Under the pieces are notes generated by a model, which saw nothing but the letters and a program-made list of their open reading frames with translations, did no database searches and had not been told where the DNA came from. The translations under genes were made by a program, and so were the position numbers. DNA of 64,000 bases from Tenrec ecaudatus (taxonomy: Eukaryota; Chordata; Mammalia; Afrosoricida; Tenrecidae), in assembly GCF_050624435.1 (NCBI RefSeq), contig NC_134540.1:26288001-26352000 (forward strand), given 5' to 3'. Positions 10,265 to 21,239 of this stretch are shown here, in pieces (position 1 is the stretch's first letter; every line of letters starts with the position of its first letter).

Positions 10265-11375
10265 TTTCAGAGCTACTTCTTCTTTCTTTGTTTTTTAAAT
10301 GTTTTATTAGGGGCTTATACAACTCTTATCACAATCCATACATACATCAATTGTGTAAAGCGCATCTATACATTCACTGCCTTCATCATTTTCAAAGCAT
10401 TTCTCTCCACTTAAGCCCTTTGTAACAGGTCCTCTTTTCCCCCTTTACCTCCCCACAACCCCCCTCCCTCATGAGCCCTTGATAATTTATAAATTATTAT
10501 TTTGTCATATCTTGCCCTCTCTGACGTCTCCCTTCACTCCCTTTTCTGTTGTCCATCCCCCAAGGGAGGAGGTCACATGTAGATCCTTATAATCGGTTCC
10601 CTATTTCCAACCCCCTTTCCCTCCCAGTATCGCCACTCACACCCCTGGTCTTGAAGGTATCATCCACTCTGGATTCCCTGTGCCTCCAGCTCCTGTCTGC
10701 ACCAGTGTACATCCTCTGGTCTAGCCAGACTTGCAAGGTAGAATTCGGATCATGACTCATCTACTCCCCTAGGCCCCTCTGCAAGGGGATCTCCTGTGAC
10801 TGACAAGTGGGCTTTGGTCTCCACTCTGCACTTCTCCCTTCATTCACTATGGTAAGATTTTTTTTTTCTGATGATGCCTTCTACCTGCTCCCTTTGAAAC
10901 CTCATGATCGCACAGGCTGGTGTGCTTCTTCCATGTGGGTTTTGTGTCTTCTGTGTTAAATGGCCATTTGTATACCTTCAAGCCTTTAAGACCCCAGATG
11001 CTATCTCTTTTGATAGCCAGGCATCATCAGCTTTCTTCACCACATTTGCTTATGCACCCGTTTGTCCTTTGTGAGCATATCATGGAGGTGTGCACACAAT
11101 GATATGTTTTTTTGTTCTTTGATGCCTGATAACTGATTCTTTCAGAACCACATGATCACATAGGCTGGTGTGTTCTTCCATGTGGGCTTTGTTGCTTCTG
11201 AGCTAGGTGGCAGCTTTTTTATCTTCAAGCCTTTAAGACCCCAGATGCTATATCTTTTGACAGGCGGGCACCATCAGTTTTCTTCACCACATTTGCTTAT
11301 TCATCTGCTTTGTCTTCAGTGGTTGTGTAGGGAGGGTGAACATCATGGAATGCCAATTTAATAGACGTAAAATTG
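10265..11375 (-). mobile_element. L1-type 3' end repeat, copy A
   Basis: The sense strand is minus: at the left end a T-rich run followed by TTTATTAGG reads as AATAAA plus an A tail. The same sequence recurs at 24337, 48500, 56562 and 59249. A segment starting CTGGTGTGCTTCTTCCATG (10917) recurs at 11165, so this copy has two tandem units of about 247 bp. No L1 ORF2 coding part is present. Assignment to an afrotherian L1 3' UTR is inferred from tail structure and copy number. Confidence 0.65.
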
Positions 11376-12690
11376 ATTTTTCCTTATTGTTAGAGCTATC
11401 CTACTTTTACAGTGGAAGGGAGCAACATCCCACTTTGACATCTCTATGTAATAAAAACCCAATATCACTTCAATCCATATTTGGGCATAAAAATTCAATC
11501 TCCTTGACTATTCAAATGTAAAATGCCAAAATCTCTAAATTAAATCTGGAATAATCTTGTGTCAGACCACCTACTCATCACTAAAGTTTTTATTTCCTTT
11601 CCAAAATTTTTCTTTCCAGCCTTTAGTAATGCGATTTATATGAATTTGATTTTTCTTGGTTATAAATATGTTATAATTTAGCTTTCAATATATTTTTAAT
11701 GAATATTATTTCATTTAGAATTTATCACACAAAAAGATATTGAAGTCTATTATATCCCAATATCGAGTTCATATCACCTGATAGGACTTAAGAAATTGGT
11801 CAAAGAACAAGGTATGACTTATTTTACATGGACTACAGTAAGAAGGTTGTCAGCACCTTATTAAGACAGTAGAAAAGCACCCCTATATTTATTAGTTTCA
11901 AACCTCTCATCCCAGGTATGGTATGAACTAGCATCATTTGTGTTTGTCTGTGAGGCTCAAAGAAACTTAATCACTCATTTATGTGGCTATTTATCTTTAT
12001 CTCTGGGTCAAGGGTTCTGTGTAGGTCAAGCTCTGTATATTATAAAAATTGGGTCTTTTATAATACCTGTCCCAGGATGGTGCATGGTCTATGTTGTTCT
12101 AGGTAAAGAGGATGAAGAAAACAGCTGTCTGGTTTGTCTACTGAGTCCTCTGTGGATGCTTATCTTAGAAGCAGTGGGTAGATTTATCTATCATGATCAT
12201 AGATATGTTGCCTGGAAGGCAACATATTAATCCATTTCTGTGGAATATATTAGACAAATGAGAATAGGTTTAAAATTTTGAATTACATATTGATACATTA
12301 ATTGATTCCTTGCTTTCTCAACTATTATTAAGTGTATGTAAAAGGGCCTGTGATATGTGTAGCATTTGAAAACTATAATTCCCAAAGCAAGTTTGCAGAA
12401 TATTATATTAGATGTAAACCATAAATTACTAGCCTTTGACCTGACTTGCAATTAAGTGAACAAATCCCAGTGAATCTTCATTGTCAGAGTTGGAATTTGA
12501 TTTAAAGAAAATGATTCAATTGGAATTGCTAAATTCAAGTAATACATAAATACAATAATGGTGAGTTTAGCGCAATTCTTCAAAAACAGCCCTCAATACA
12601 GCCTACCTTTTGAAGCTCTTGAGTTTGTATCCTGACTCTCCACTCATTAATCTATTAACAGGAAAATAAGCATTGTGAAGCCTAAATACT
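11376..12690. other. Intergenic DNA, no feature recognised
   Basis: AT-rich, with short chance frames only. I see no repeat that I can name. Confidence 0.4.
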
Positions 12691-12699
12691 CTGTGTCAT

Positions 12700-12945
12700 A
12701 TGAGGATGATAGTGCTTAGCTGACAGAAGGTAGCCTATTTCATATGCATATGAGAGTCCTGGTTTGGAATTGGCTGTGCCAATAATTGGCTCAAACCCAC
12801 TCAAGGTCATTGCAAAGGAAATGCTTATTGATTTGCTTCTATGAAGTCTCACCAGGAAAACCCTGTACAGGAGGCTGTATTCTATCATATGGGGTCACCA
12901 TGGGTTACTCCAAAGCAATGAGGTTGGCCTGGCCTTTTATATAAT
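12700..12945 (+). mobile_element. Diverged AfroSINE-like fragment
   Basis: The GGAAAACCCTGTACAGGAGG, GGGGTCACCATGGGTTACTC and GCAATGAGG blocks resemble the family tail. The head is weak. Confidence 0.4.
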
Positions 12946-13289
12946 ATATAAAATATCGTATTATATAGAAAAATAGAACTAGACTTGGACCTATGCTTAG
13001 AATTCAATATAGGAGAGGAAATTCTGTAATAAAGTACCTATAAATATTTAAAGTTGGTCCTTCTTTTCCAAAGTAAAAGATAATTTTTCATAAAAGTTGT
13101 GCTAATAAAATTTCATGAAACTTTTAAAATCCAGAACACTTTTAGTAGCCTAAAATAAATAGAACTTACTGTTTATCTAATATGTGGTACTATGTACAAC
13201 AAATTAAACAGTACCTTCAAAATTCCCTAATATAAAATTATTCTCATAAGATAAAAATAAACAACATTTTAAGTTGATAATAATAAATT

Positions 13290-13498
13290 GATTTCGCTAC
13301 TACTAACATGCTCTGACTCATGGTGACAGATTAGAGCTGCCCATGTGGGCTTCCAGACTGTATGTAACTCTTTGCCAGAACAGAAAACCTAGCCTTTCTC
13401 CTTGCATTGCCCCTAGTGGTCTCCTGATGCCCAACTTCTGGTTTCAATCCTACTACCTATCCCAATATGCCATTGGGTCACCAGGAGCAAATGGTGGC
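13290..13498 (-). mobile_element. AfroSINE, antisense
   Basis: The TGACTCATGGTGACAGATTA tail, GCTGCCCATGTGGGCTTCC, and a right end with GGGTCACCAGG are the reverse complement of a nearly full-length SINE. Confidence 0.7.
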
Positions 13499-14037
13499 CA
13501 GTGATCATAAATATAAGTATAAGAAATTTATTTTTATGTCCCCTTCAGTATATGCTATATAGAAATGAAAAATCCTAGGGAGGATCTTATAGCCTTAAAA
13601 GAATAGAAACATAAATGTGTTGATGATAAGTTCTTAGTACAAAATTGTCACAAATATTGGCTTTAGCTCCATATACTGTATACACTAATTAGATTTTTAT
13701 ATCTGCATTGTGCATAGAGTTTTGTGGTTAAATTTCATGTGTTCATGAAAACTATTGGAAAGCACTTTTGTTCCTATATTGTCTACCTTATTATGCTTAT
13801 TTTATGCAGTATGATACACTCCTGAATAAAACTTAATAATTTACAGATCATTTAGCACACCATCTGGGCTTCAAAAAATAATAACATTTTTACATGAGTT
13901 TTAATGGGGAATAATAAGAACTTCTAAAAATGCATCTAGGGATTCCAACCTGTAATAAAAGAGTCAGTAAATAACTTCCCATACAAAATTGTACTATGCA
14001 AAGACAATTAGTTCTAACCACCCTCTTTAAGTGCTTA

Positions 14038-14152
14038 CCGTATATACTCGAGTATAAGCCGAATCATTTCAGCACATTATTAATGCAGATTTTGTGGTAA
14101 AATTAGGTGCCTCGGCTAATATTTGGCTTGGCTTATTCTCAAGTATATACTT
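14038..14152. mobile_element. Short inverted-repeat element (MITE) at a TA target
   Basis: The 115-bp element is bounded on both sides by TA (14036-14037 and 14153-14154). Its ends are inverted: the left starts CCGTATATACTCGAGTATAA and the right, reverse-complemented, starts AAGTATATACTTGAGAATAA. There is no coding capacity. A TA duplication is typical of Tc1/mariner-type transposition. Confidence 0.75.
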
Positions 14153-14639
14153 TAATGCTGTTCCCCTTCTTAAAATAGAGGTAAACTTTAAACTATGACT
14201 TTTTCTTAAATAAAAGTTTTCTTTGTTATTCTAATATAAAATAATTTCAATCTATTTAAGAAAAATAACACATTGGCATATTCTAGTTGCAAGTAAACAT
14301 TTCACCATAGTTAGAAATACAATATTTATTTGGTGACATTTTCAAAATCAATGTTGAATGCATTTTATAGTAATTTAAAAGTCCATTATTTAATCTCTGT
14401 GTTATGATATCTTCAGTGAAAAATCCACGCTTCTTCTTTAATTACCACACATAATCACACATGGGAAAAATGATGCAAGTAATTGAATAGAAAAAAATTC
14501 ACCATACACTCTTAATTTTGCAGTATTGAATATTTATTATTGCAAGCATATACATTTTAAAAGGCCATTTCAATATTCTACACATATATGATTGATTGAA
14601 ATTAATTCTATTCCTCCTGTTGTATTACATCATTAATAT

Positions 14640-15480
14640 CCATTTCCAGTTTTTTTCTTCACTCTTGCAGAAGCTCAAGTGCCTCCTACCAACGACCCTC
14701 ATGCCGCCCCCCCTCCACCCCATACCCCCTGAGTAACCACTAAAGATCTGTAGGTTCACTATCTACCTAATCTACATTTATTCATTTATTATTTTTTTAA
14801 ATTTTCTGTAGTTTGGCTTGACATTTACAGAGTATATTGACTGTCCTTTCAGTGTTTTATACAAATTCTGTTCTGGCATTGATTGCAATCGCTCCCATGA
14901 GCAATCCGTCTCACTTCCTTCTCACATGCCCCCCTGCCTTCTCCATTCTTCTGTCTTCTATCCCTGCCTGCCTGCTGAACTGGGTTTGAGGTAAAGGTTG
15001 TGCGTTTGGTCTCATGGCTGAATATGTTGAGGAGTACATTGCTCCCACATGTGATTCATTTTATAAGTTTATCTGTTGTTTGGCTAAAAGTTAATTCCCA
15101 GAGGTGGGTTCAGTTCCAGGCTAGAAGGTTGTTCTTAGAAGTGGGATAATGTAATATTTGTCATGCATTTCACTGAGCACAATGTTTTCATGTTTTATCC
15201 ACATGTCACAACTCAATGCTCTTTTTGGCTGAGTAACATCACATTATTTGTAAGCAGATCTTCATCCATTACTGTGATGATTGACGTTTCGGTGCTTCCA
15301 TCTTTTGACTATTTTGAGTAATGATGTAATGAACATCAAGGTAAAGGTATCTGTTTGCTGCTTTCAAGCACTTTGGGCATCTGTTTACTAGCGGAATTGC
15401 TGGATCACATGGTAAGCTCTATATATAGTTTTCTGAAGAGTGCGCAACAGTGTTTCACAATGATTGTTTAATTATTTTGC
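14640..15480 (-). mobile_element. L1 3' region, antisense (old mammalian L1 type)
   Basis: The plus strand has the characteristic antisense order of mammalian L1 3' ends: TTTTTGGCTGAGTAACATCA, then CATCCATTACTG, a GTGCTTCCATCTTTTGAC block, GTAATGAACATCA, and GGAATTGCTGGATCACATGG. It is diverged and truncated, with no open ORF2. Confidence 0.75.
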
Positions 15481-15649
15481 TATCAACAATAGAAAAGGTC
15501 TTTGATTACTTTAATACTCAATAATACTTTAATATTCTTCATTGCTTTTGTCCCAGATTTTGTTGTTTAATTCATAGACCACAAGCATGGATTTCCTGTA
15601 TTCATTGAATGTAAAAAAGAAAACAACTGTGTCAATTATAATAACCTTT

Positions 15650-17234
15650 TTTATTGCCCCTCTGCTTTAACAAGCATGTTGTCTTCTTCAGGTACTGGTG
15701 TCTTCTGATAATAGATCCAAAGTACTTGAGAGAAGTCTTGCCATGCTTGCCTCTAGGAAACATTCTGGCTGTACTTCTTGCAAGAAAGATTTGGAATTTT
15801 CAGTATTCTTCTGTAGCACCATAATTTAAATGCATTTTTTAGTCTTTGGCCTTTCTTATTCAATGCTCAACTTTAACATGGAAATGACACGATTGAAAAT
15901 ACCATGTTTTGGGTCATGTTCACCTTAGTCCTCAAAGTAAAATCCCTGCTTTTCAATATTTTAAAGAGGTCGTTGGTCACAGGTTTACCCATTACAATGT
16001 GTCATTTTATCTCTTGATTATTGCCTGCATGAGCATCGATTGGGATCCAAACAAGACAAAATCTTGATAACTCCAATCTCTCTTTAAATTTCTGTTTATC
16101 ATGATATTGCCTATTGGTCCAACTTTGACAATTTAGGTTTTATTTGCAGTAAATTGTCATTCATAGTGAAGGCGGCAATCCCTGATCTTTATCCACAAGT
16201 GCTTCACTTTCAGCAAGCAAGGTTGTGCCATCTTCATATTGCCAGTTGGTAAACACTTTCCTCTGATGCTCCTGCTGCATTCTGGTTCATGTTATCCATC
16301 TTCTCTGATGATTTTCTTAGCAAACAGATTGAGTAAGTACAGTGATAGGATAGAACCCCGATGCCTACCTTTCCTGATTTCAAGGCATGCGGTATTCCAC
16401 TATCTGCTCTTTCCACTTGATCCATGTGCAGGTTCCACAGAGTACATTGAAGTGTTCTGGAATTCCTATTTTTAAGACTGTCCCGTTTGTTATATTCCAC
16501 ACAGTCCAATGCTTTTTCATAGTCAATAAGTCACAAGAAAATATTTTTCTGGTATTCTCTGATTGCAGTCAAGATCAGCAATGATATCACTTGTTCGACA
16601 TCCTATTCTGAACCCAACCTGAATCTTTCTGGCAGCTCGCTGTTAATGCATTACTGAAACTATTTGGATGAACTTCAGCAAAATTTCACTGCATGTGATT
16701 GATATCAATATTATTGCTCTATAATTTGCACGTGCTGGGAGGCCATCTTTTTTAATGGGTGCAAATATTGATCTTTTGTGCTCAGTGGACGGAGACACTT
16801 TCCTTCAAGTTTCTTGGCATAGATGAATGAGTGCTTTCCGTGCTTCATCATCTTGTTGAAGTAGTTCAGTTGGTACTGCATCAATTTCTCGAGCCTTGGT
16901 TTTGGCTAAGGCCTGCAGTGTAGCTTGGATATCTTCTTCCGGTGCCTTTGGTGCTGGAGCTTACATTACCTCTTGACATGTTTGAATGTTGACGACTGTT
17001 AGTTCTGTTTGGTATAGTGACTCTTTATTCTTTCTATCTTATTTTGGTGCTTCCTGCATTACTCGGTACTTTTTCCATCTAATCTTTCAATATTACAACT
17101 CAGTGTTTGAATTTTTCACCAGTCTTCTGCATAAGGAATGTTGCGTTCTTCCTTTTTGCTTTCCTAACTCTAGGTGTTTGCACATTTCATTGTAATATTT
17201 TACTTTCTCATCTTGAAGTGCCTGAAATATTCTT
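15650..17234 (-). mobile_element. RTE/BovB-type LINE, antisense, part 1
   Basis: The sense strand is minus. Blocks found at the same order in other RTE copies here include TCTTCTTCAGG, CTGGCTGTACTTCTTGCAAG, CAGCAAGCAAGGTTGTGCCATC and TCAAGCCTTGGTTTTGGC-like segments. The minus-strand translation at 16234-16509 covers the RT region before and around the YADD area but is full of stops. It is interrupted by the FTL retrocopy and resumes at 18170. Confidence 0.8.
17219..17234. repeat. Target-site duplication, left copy
   Basis: TGCCTGAAATATTCTT occurs here and again at 18170-18185, flanking the FTL retrocopy. A perfect 16-bp duplication is typical of L1-mediated retroposition. Confidence 0.9.
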
Positions 17235-17419
17235 TTTTTGCTGCAAAAGGAAGCTTTATAGTTTCCATTTGGACTCCAGATGGGGGAGGGGTCCAGGGCG
17301 GTGGCGCTGCAGCTGGCAGAGCAGGTGCAGGCAGAGGGGCACAGGCCGGCGGAGGGGGGCGGCATGGCGGGGAGGCAGAAGGCCCCTCACAAGTGGCAGG
17401 TGGCTGGGCACCGCAGTTC

Positions 17420-17957
17420 CTAGTCTGTTTGGGGGTGAGCCTCCCGAAGAGATCCTTGCCCCGCCTGACGGAGGGCTGGCCAGCTTGCGGAGGTGGGTCA
17501 GGTGGTCGCCCATCTTCTTGAGTTTCACCTCCCGGTCCAAGAAGCGGTTCTCCAGAAAGTCACAGAGATGGGGGATCAGCATGAGTGGACCCCACGGCGT
17601 GCAGGTCCAGAAGGGCTTGGTGGAGGGTCTTCTCCAGGGCCAGGGCAGCCTACATGGCGTCCAGGGTTCTGCCCCGCTCGTCTTGGGACGGCGTCTGCCC
17701 ATCCTGGGAGAGGGCGCAGCCCCCGGCTGGTGCTGCAGCTTCCAGAGACTCTCGGCCCCCTGCGCTGCTCCTTTGCCAGCTCTGGAAGAAGTGTCCCCCA
17801 CCCTCCAAGGCCACATCTTCACGGTGGAAAAAGCAGCCCAGAGAGAGGCAGGTGTCAGAGGCCCGCAGGTGCAGGTTGACCAGACGGTGGACGCTGGCCT
17901 CCGCGTCGGGGAATAATTCTGACGGATCTGATAATTCTGACGGATCTGAGAGCTCAT
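17420..17957 (-). pseudogene. FTL: FTL retrocopy, coding remnant
   Basis: The start ATG (17955-17957) is in the same context as the parent and is followed by SSQIRQNY. The family is about 175 residues (528 bp with stop); the remnant spans 538 bp although it gained an 18-bp duplication, so about 8 bp were lost net. Two reading-frame changes move the homology between two minus-strand frames: one right after the duplicated segment, one within the helix B area. A TAG at 17420-17422 lies where the parental stop should be. No functional product is expected. Confidence 0.9.
17913..17957 (-). repeat. 18-bp tandem duplication at FTL N-terminus
   Basis: The plus strand reads TAATTCTGACGGATCTGA twice in tandem. 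This duplicates six codons near the FTL N-terminus (the peptide reads [12 protein letters not shown]). Confidence 0.85.
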
Positions 17958-18106
17958 GATGGGTCGGTTTGGAGGTCACCACACACCAAATGAAAGTGTT
18001 CGCTGGTCCCAATAGGAGGGGCTGGCCAAGAAGATGGTCCCAAAGTTACTTCCGGAAAGGAAACTGGAGCGTGGCAGAAGGCTGGAGGAAGGGGGTCCCC
18101 GGATCT

Positions 18107-18130
18107 GTTCCGTTCAAACACTGTTGAAGC
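18107..18130 (-). promoter_or_regulatory. Iron-responsive element (IRE) in FTL 5' UTR copy
   Basis: On the minus strand the sequence is GCTTCAACAGTGTTTGAACG. It has a CAGTGT apical loop, a perfect five-pair upper stem (TTCAA/TTGAA) and the C bulge below it. In the parent mRNA this hairpin binds IRP1/IRP2 to repress translation when iron is low. All key bases are intact although the downstream coding part is broken. Confidence 0.9.
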
Positions 18131-18169
18131 GAGACACAGATCCACAGGACCACAAGGCAAGCTTAGCTC

Positions 18170-18440
18170 TGCCTGAAATATTCTTCTCAGCTCTCAATTC
18201 ATCATTTCTTCCATGTATTCACAGCTACTCTGTGAATAAGAGCAAGTTTCAGAGTCTATTCTGGGATCCATCTGATATCTTTTTTCTTTCCTGTATTTTA
18301 AATCCACTTTTTTTTTCATGTATGATGTTCTTGACATCAATGTTCTTGATCATGTCAGATCATGAAAACAGAGTGAGTGAAACCATAATAGAGGGGATTG
18401 GTCAATTTTGTCATTCTACTGGGCGTGTATGACTGAGACA
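18170..18440 (-). mobile_element. RTE/BovB-type LINE, antisense, part 2
   Basis: This resumes the element after the FTL insertion; 18170-18185 is the right target duplication. The blocks TCTCAATTCATCATTTCTTC, AAGAGCAAGTTTCAGAGTCT and ATGTATGATGTTCTTGACAT follow in the order of other RTE copies. Confidence 0.7.
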
Positions 18441-19040
18441 TTTGAGAAAGAGCGAGAACCCCATGACCATCAATTAAGAAGAGCCACCAAAAGAGTACCT
18501 GTGAGATCCCTGTCTCATTTGGCAGAGGTAGGCACCAAAGGTCTCAACAGGAAAAGCATGAGACAAAGCGGAAGAATTGTGCTGAATCCATGGCACAGAG
18601 CAGGCGGCCCACCATTGAGACAAGGAGACCGAGCGAGAAGCAGCAAAGAGATCGTGAGGCAGATCGCTGGGTCTACGGGTCTCTGCAGAAAGGGATTATG
18701 TGGCTCAGAGGCACTATAGGCAAAAACAAAACAAAAAGGATTTTATAAATTGTTAGATTCCGCAGTAAAGTTTCGTCATCACGAGTAGTGTCTCGCCATT
18801 GCAACAGGTTATCAAAACCAATAGAAAAGGATAGAGCCATGGGAGGAGTGGTTGGTCAGAATAGGTTAAACAAAATTAACGAAAAAACAAAACCCACACA
18901 TGAAGGATGGAAGCATGTTTGGCCTTTGCCTTATGTCAAGCAGCCTTGGGTTTATAGGGTGTCGGATTATCCTTCACCTTGTGCAGCCAGAGGAGGTCAG
19001 ATGTGGCTCCATGCCATTTCCTAAATATACTACACCCGCA
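18441..19040. repeat. Unclassified repeat, shares its right end with 55470-56095
   Basis: The right part (TTATCAAAACCAATAG, then GGAGTGGTTGGTCAGAATAG near 18810-18865) is matched at about 55945-56000 (AATTATCAAACCAATATAAA, then AAGTGGTTGGTGGTCAGAAT). The rest is purine-rich with short frames only. Family unknown. Confidence 0.4.
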
Positions 19041-19059
19041 CCCATCCTGCTCCTTGATT

Positions 19060-19560
19060 GTTGTTGTTAGGTGCTCTTGAGTGGATTCTGATGCACAGCG
19101 ACCCTATGCACAATAGGACAAAACACTGCACAATACTGGGCCCTCCACACAAGTTTTCCCATGTGTCTGTGGCAGTCCATCTCACTGAGAGCCTCCGTTG
19201 TTTTTCTCAGCCCTTCCCCTTTCCCAAACACGATGTCCTTCTCCAGGGAGCGGAGATGACATGCTTCAGAAATATTGTCTGTTAAGGTGAAGTCTTCCCA
19301 TCCTTGCCTGTAAGGAACCCCCTGACCTTACTTTTCCCAACACAGATTGTTTGGTTCTGTAAGCATCCCATGGTACTATCAATGTTCTTCTTCAGCATCA
19401 CTATTCAAACGCATCATTTCTTCTAAGGTCTTCATTATTCACTCTCCAACTTTCCCGTGCAGATGATGCAATAAAGAATGCCATGGCTTGGGGTAGGCAC
19501 ACCAAAGTCCTCAAGGTAGCATCCTTGCTCTCCAATGCTCTAAATAGCTCCGTGATTGGC
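19060..19560 (-). mobile_element. RTE/BovB-type LINE 3' portion, antisense
   Basis: It begins with the RTE tail signature TTGTTGTTGTTAGGTGCTC (antisense of a (CAA)n tail), then a GACCCTATGCACAATAGGAC block, GATGTCCTTCTCCAGGGA and CACCAAAGTCCTCAAGGTAG. It is the 3'-terminal ~500 bp of the same family. Confidence 0.8.
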
Positions 19561-20440
19561 AGAGTAGAAATTCACACTGGATTCACAGACAATGCTCTCC
19601 TTTCTTCCTTTGTATTCGTTCCCTTTTTGCCCTATTATTTTCTTTCCTGTGTTCGTTAGCCTTTGTTTCGCTGCCTTCTTTTCTTTCTTGCCCCCTTCCC
19701 TTCCTTGTGCATTTTGTTTCTGTTTATTTTTTCCTTTATTATTCTCCTTGCTTTTCTCCCATTCCCACTCCTTAAATTTACTTTCTGTATTTTTTTCTGT
19801 TGAATAATTTCTGAAAATCTTTATTATTTTGTATGGCTTAATTCTGCTGTGGATGGAGAACATACTTTAAATAATCAAAATCCTATTTATGCCTAAAACT
19901 GTACCATCTAGGTGAATTCAGATCCAGACCTTACTAAGGGCCATAATCTCGGCATTTCCACCATTCTCTATAGTATAAATAAACCTGTTTTTTTTAGGAT
20001 TATTGAATCCATGTCCCCTCCCCACCCACTGTATCAAGGAACGTCAAATGTGGTCCCCTTCAGAGAACTTTTAAGGGATACTCACACAGACTCAATACTT
20101 TTGGCCTCAGGATCCTGGAAGTGGATGTGTACATCATCATTTAGTCCATTGGACTGATTGTTTTCATGTGTCTTACATTTTCATCATTCTATTATTTTAT
20201 CCTAGGCACGGAGAAACCAATAGCTGTCAGTCAACAATGTCCAAGACCTCAGGTGCTGCTCACCAAAGGTTATAGAACATTGGTAATAGAACATTGTCTA
20301 TGAGGAGTGCAAGATGCCAGATTGGCCTAGGTGTCCTGACCCTATTATTGTGATCCCCCAGACCTAGTGACTCATTCTCTCAAAGTAGTTGGTTATGGCT
20401 ATGAAGTTTTCAAAATTGTGCCCCAATTTCATAACTTTGC
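19561..20440. other. Intergenic DNA, no feature recognised
   Basis: Includes a pyrimidine-rich stretch (19590-19800). I see no gene; the short frames are compositional. Confidence 0.4.
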
Positions 20441-20449
20441 TTAAAATTT

Positions 20450-20955
20450 CTGTCAAAAATATGCAGGTATCTAAAAGGAATGATGACAATGAGGTCTGCA
20501 CACCTAAATCTAATCAACGATTTGAGGAAAACTGGACAGCACTTACCCGAGTATCAAGGAGAGCTGACTGACCGATCTAACTGATGAGTCACCCTCTCCC
20601 AGAAATGAGGAGGCCAAAGGCCATGAGTCTGACCACCTGGGACTCTACCCAGTGAGAACACAATTCGTTCCTAGCCAACCAAGGACAACTGCCTTTTTAA
20701 AAAAACACCTCATCCTGAGCTCAAAGACTTCTGCCAGACATAAAAAAAGCCTGCCAGCTATGGGCTCTATCTCACTACTCTCTCCCTTTCTGTAGTGTAG
20801 ACTCATGGGGAGCCTGTCCCCAGTGTATCTTCACTTTACTGCTCAATGAACCTGCTGCTCTGTCTCCTCCTACCTGTCTGCTCAGTCTCTGCTTTGCTGC
20901 CATGCCACCTTTCTAGAAGCCAGTGGTGTCAGGATCCACAAAAAAAGGGATCATC
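20450..20955 (+). repeat. Probable solo LTR, class I type
   Basis: The right half has a typical order: CATAAAAAAAGCC (TATA-like), a pyrimidine-rich initiator area, TGCTCAATGAACCTGCTGCT (degenerate polyadenylation signal context), and a TCTGCTTTGC/AGCCAGTGGTGTCAGGATCC end. It resembles class I LTR R/U5. The left boundary is uncertain and I could not find a target duplication. Confidence 0.45.
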
Positions 20956-21239
20956 ATATCCTAACACTAGGACAAACTTTCGAAGGAACTAGGAATAGGA
21001 AAAGGAAATGGAGGGATAAAGTGGGGCAAGTGTGGTTGCATTGAGGAAGGTTGCAATAAATGAGATGAGACACAATATTTATGAATTGTTAAACATAAAA
21101 TGGATGATTGGTTCTGTAAACCTTCACCCAATACACAATACTTTAAAAAATTTTAATCTTTTAATGATACTATTTATTTGGAAATACTGTTTTGATAAAT
21201 GTTTCATGTACATATAAAAATACACAATCTGACACTATA

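Larger units (their letters stand above)
17235..18169 (-). pseudogene. FTL: Processed retrocopy of ferritin light chain (FTL)
   Basis: An intronless, nearly full-length mRNA copy on the minus strand: 5' UTR with iron-responsive element (18107-18130), coding remnant (17957 down to about 17420), 3' UTR ending in CCAAATGGAAACTATAAAGC, and a short A tail. Recognisable FTL pieces include MSSQIRQNY at the start, [27 protein letters not shown] [25 protein letters not shown] and a terminal RLTPK. FTL forms the light subunit of the cytosolic ferritin iron cage. Here the frame shifts after the first 16 codons and again in the middle, and an early stop follows DAM. Codons 5-10 (QIRQNY) are tandemly duplicated (18 bp). 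A 16-bp duplication flanks the insert, which sits in an antisense RTE. Confidence 0.95.

Noticed and set aside
17174..17521. Gly/Ala-rich 115-codon plus-strand frame
   Set aside because: Antisense to the FTL 3' UTR and the RTE junction; the composition comes from GC-rich DNA.
17107..17916. 269-codon plus-strand open frame, the longest in the window
   Set aside because: It lies antisense to the FTL retrocopy in GC-rich DNA; its residues are the shadow of FTL and no known domain appears.
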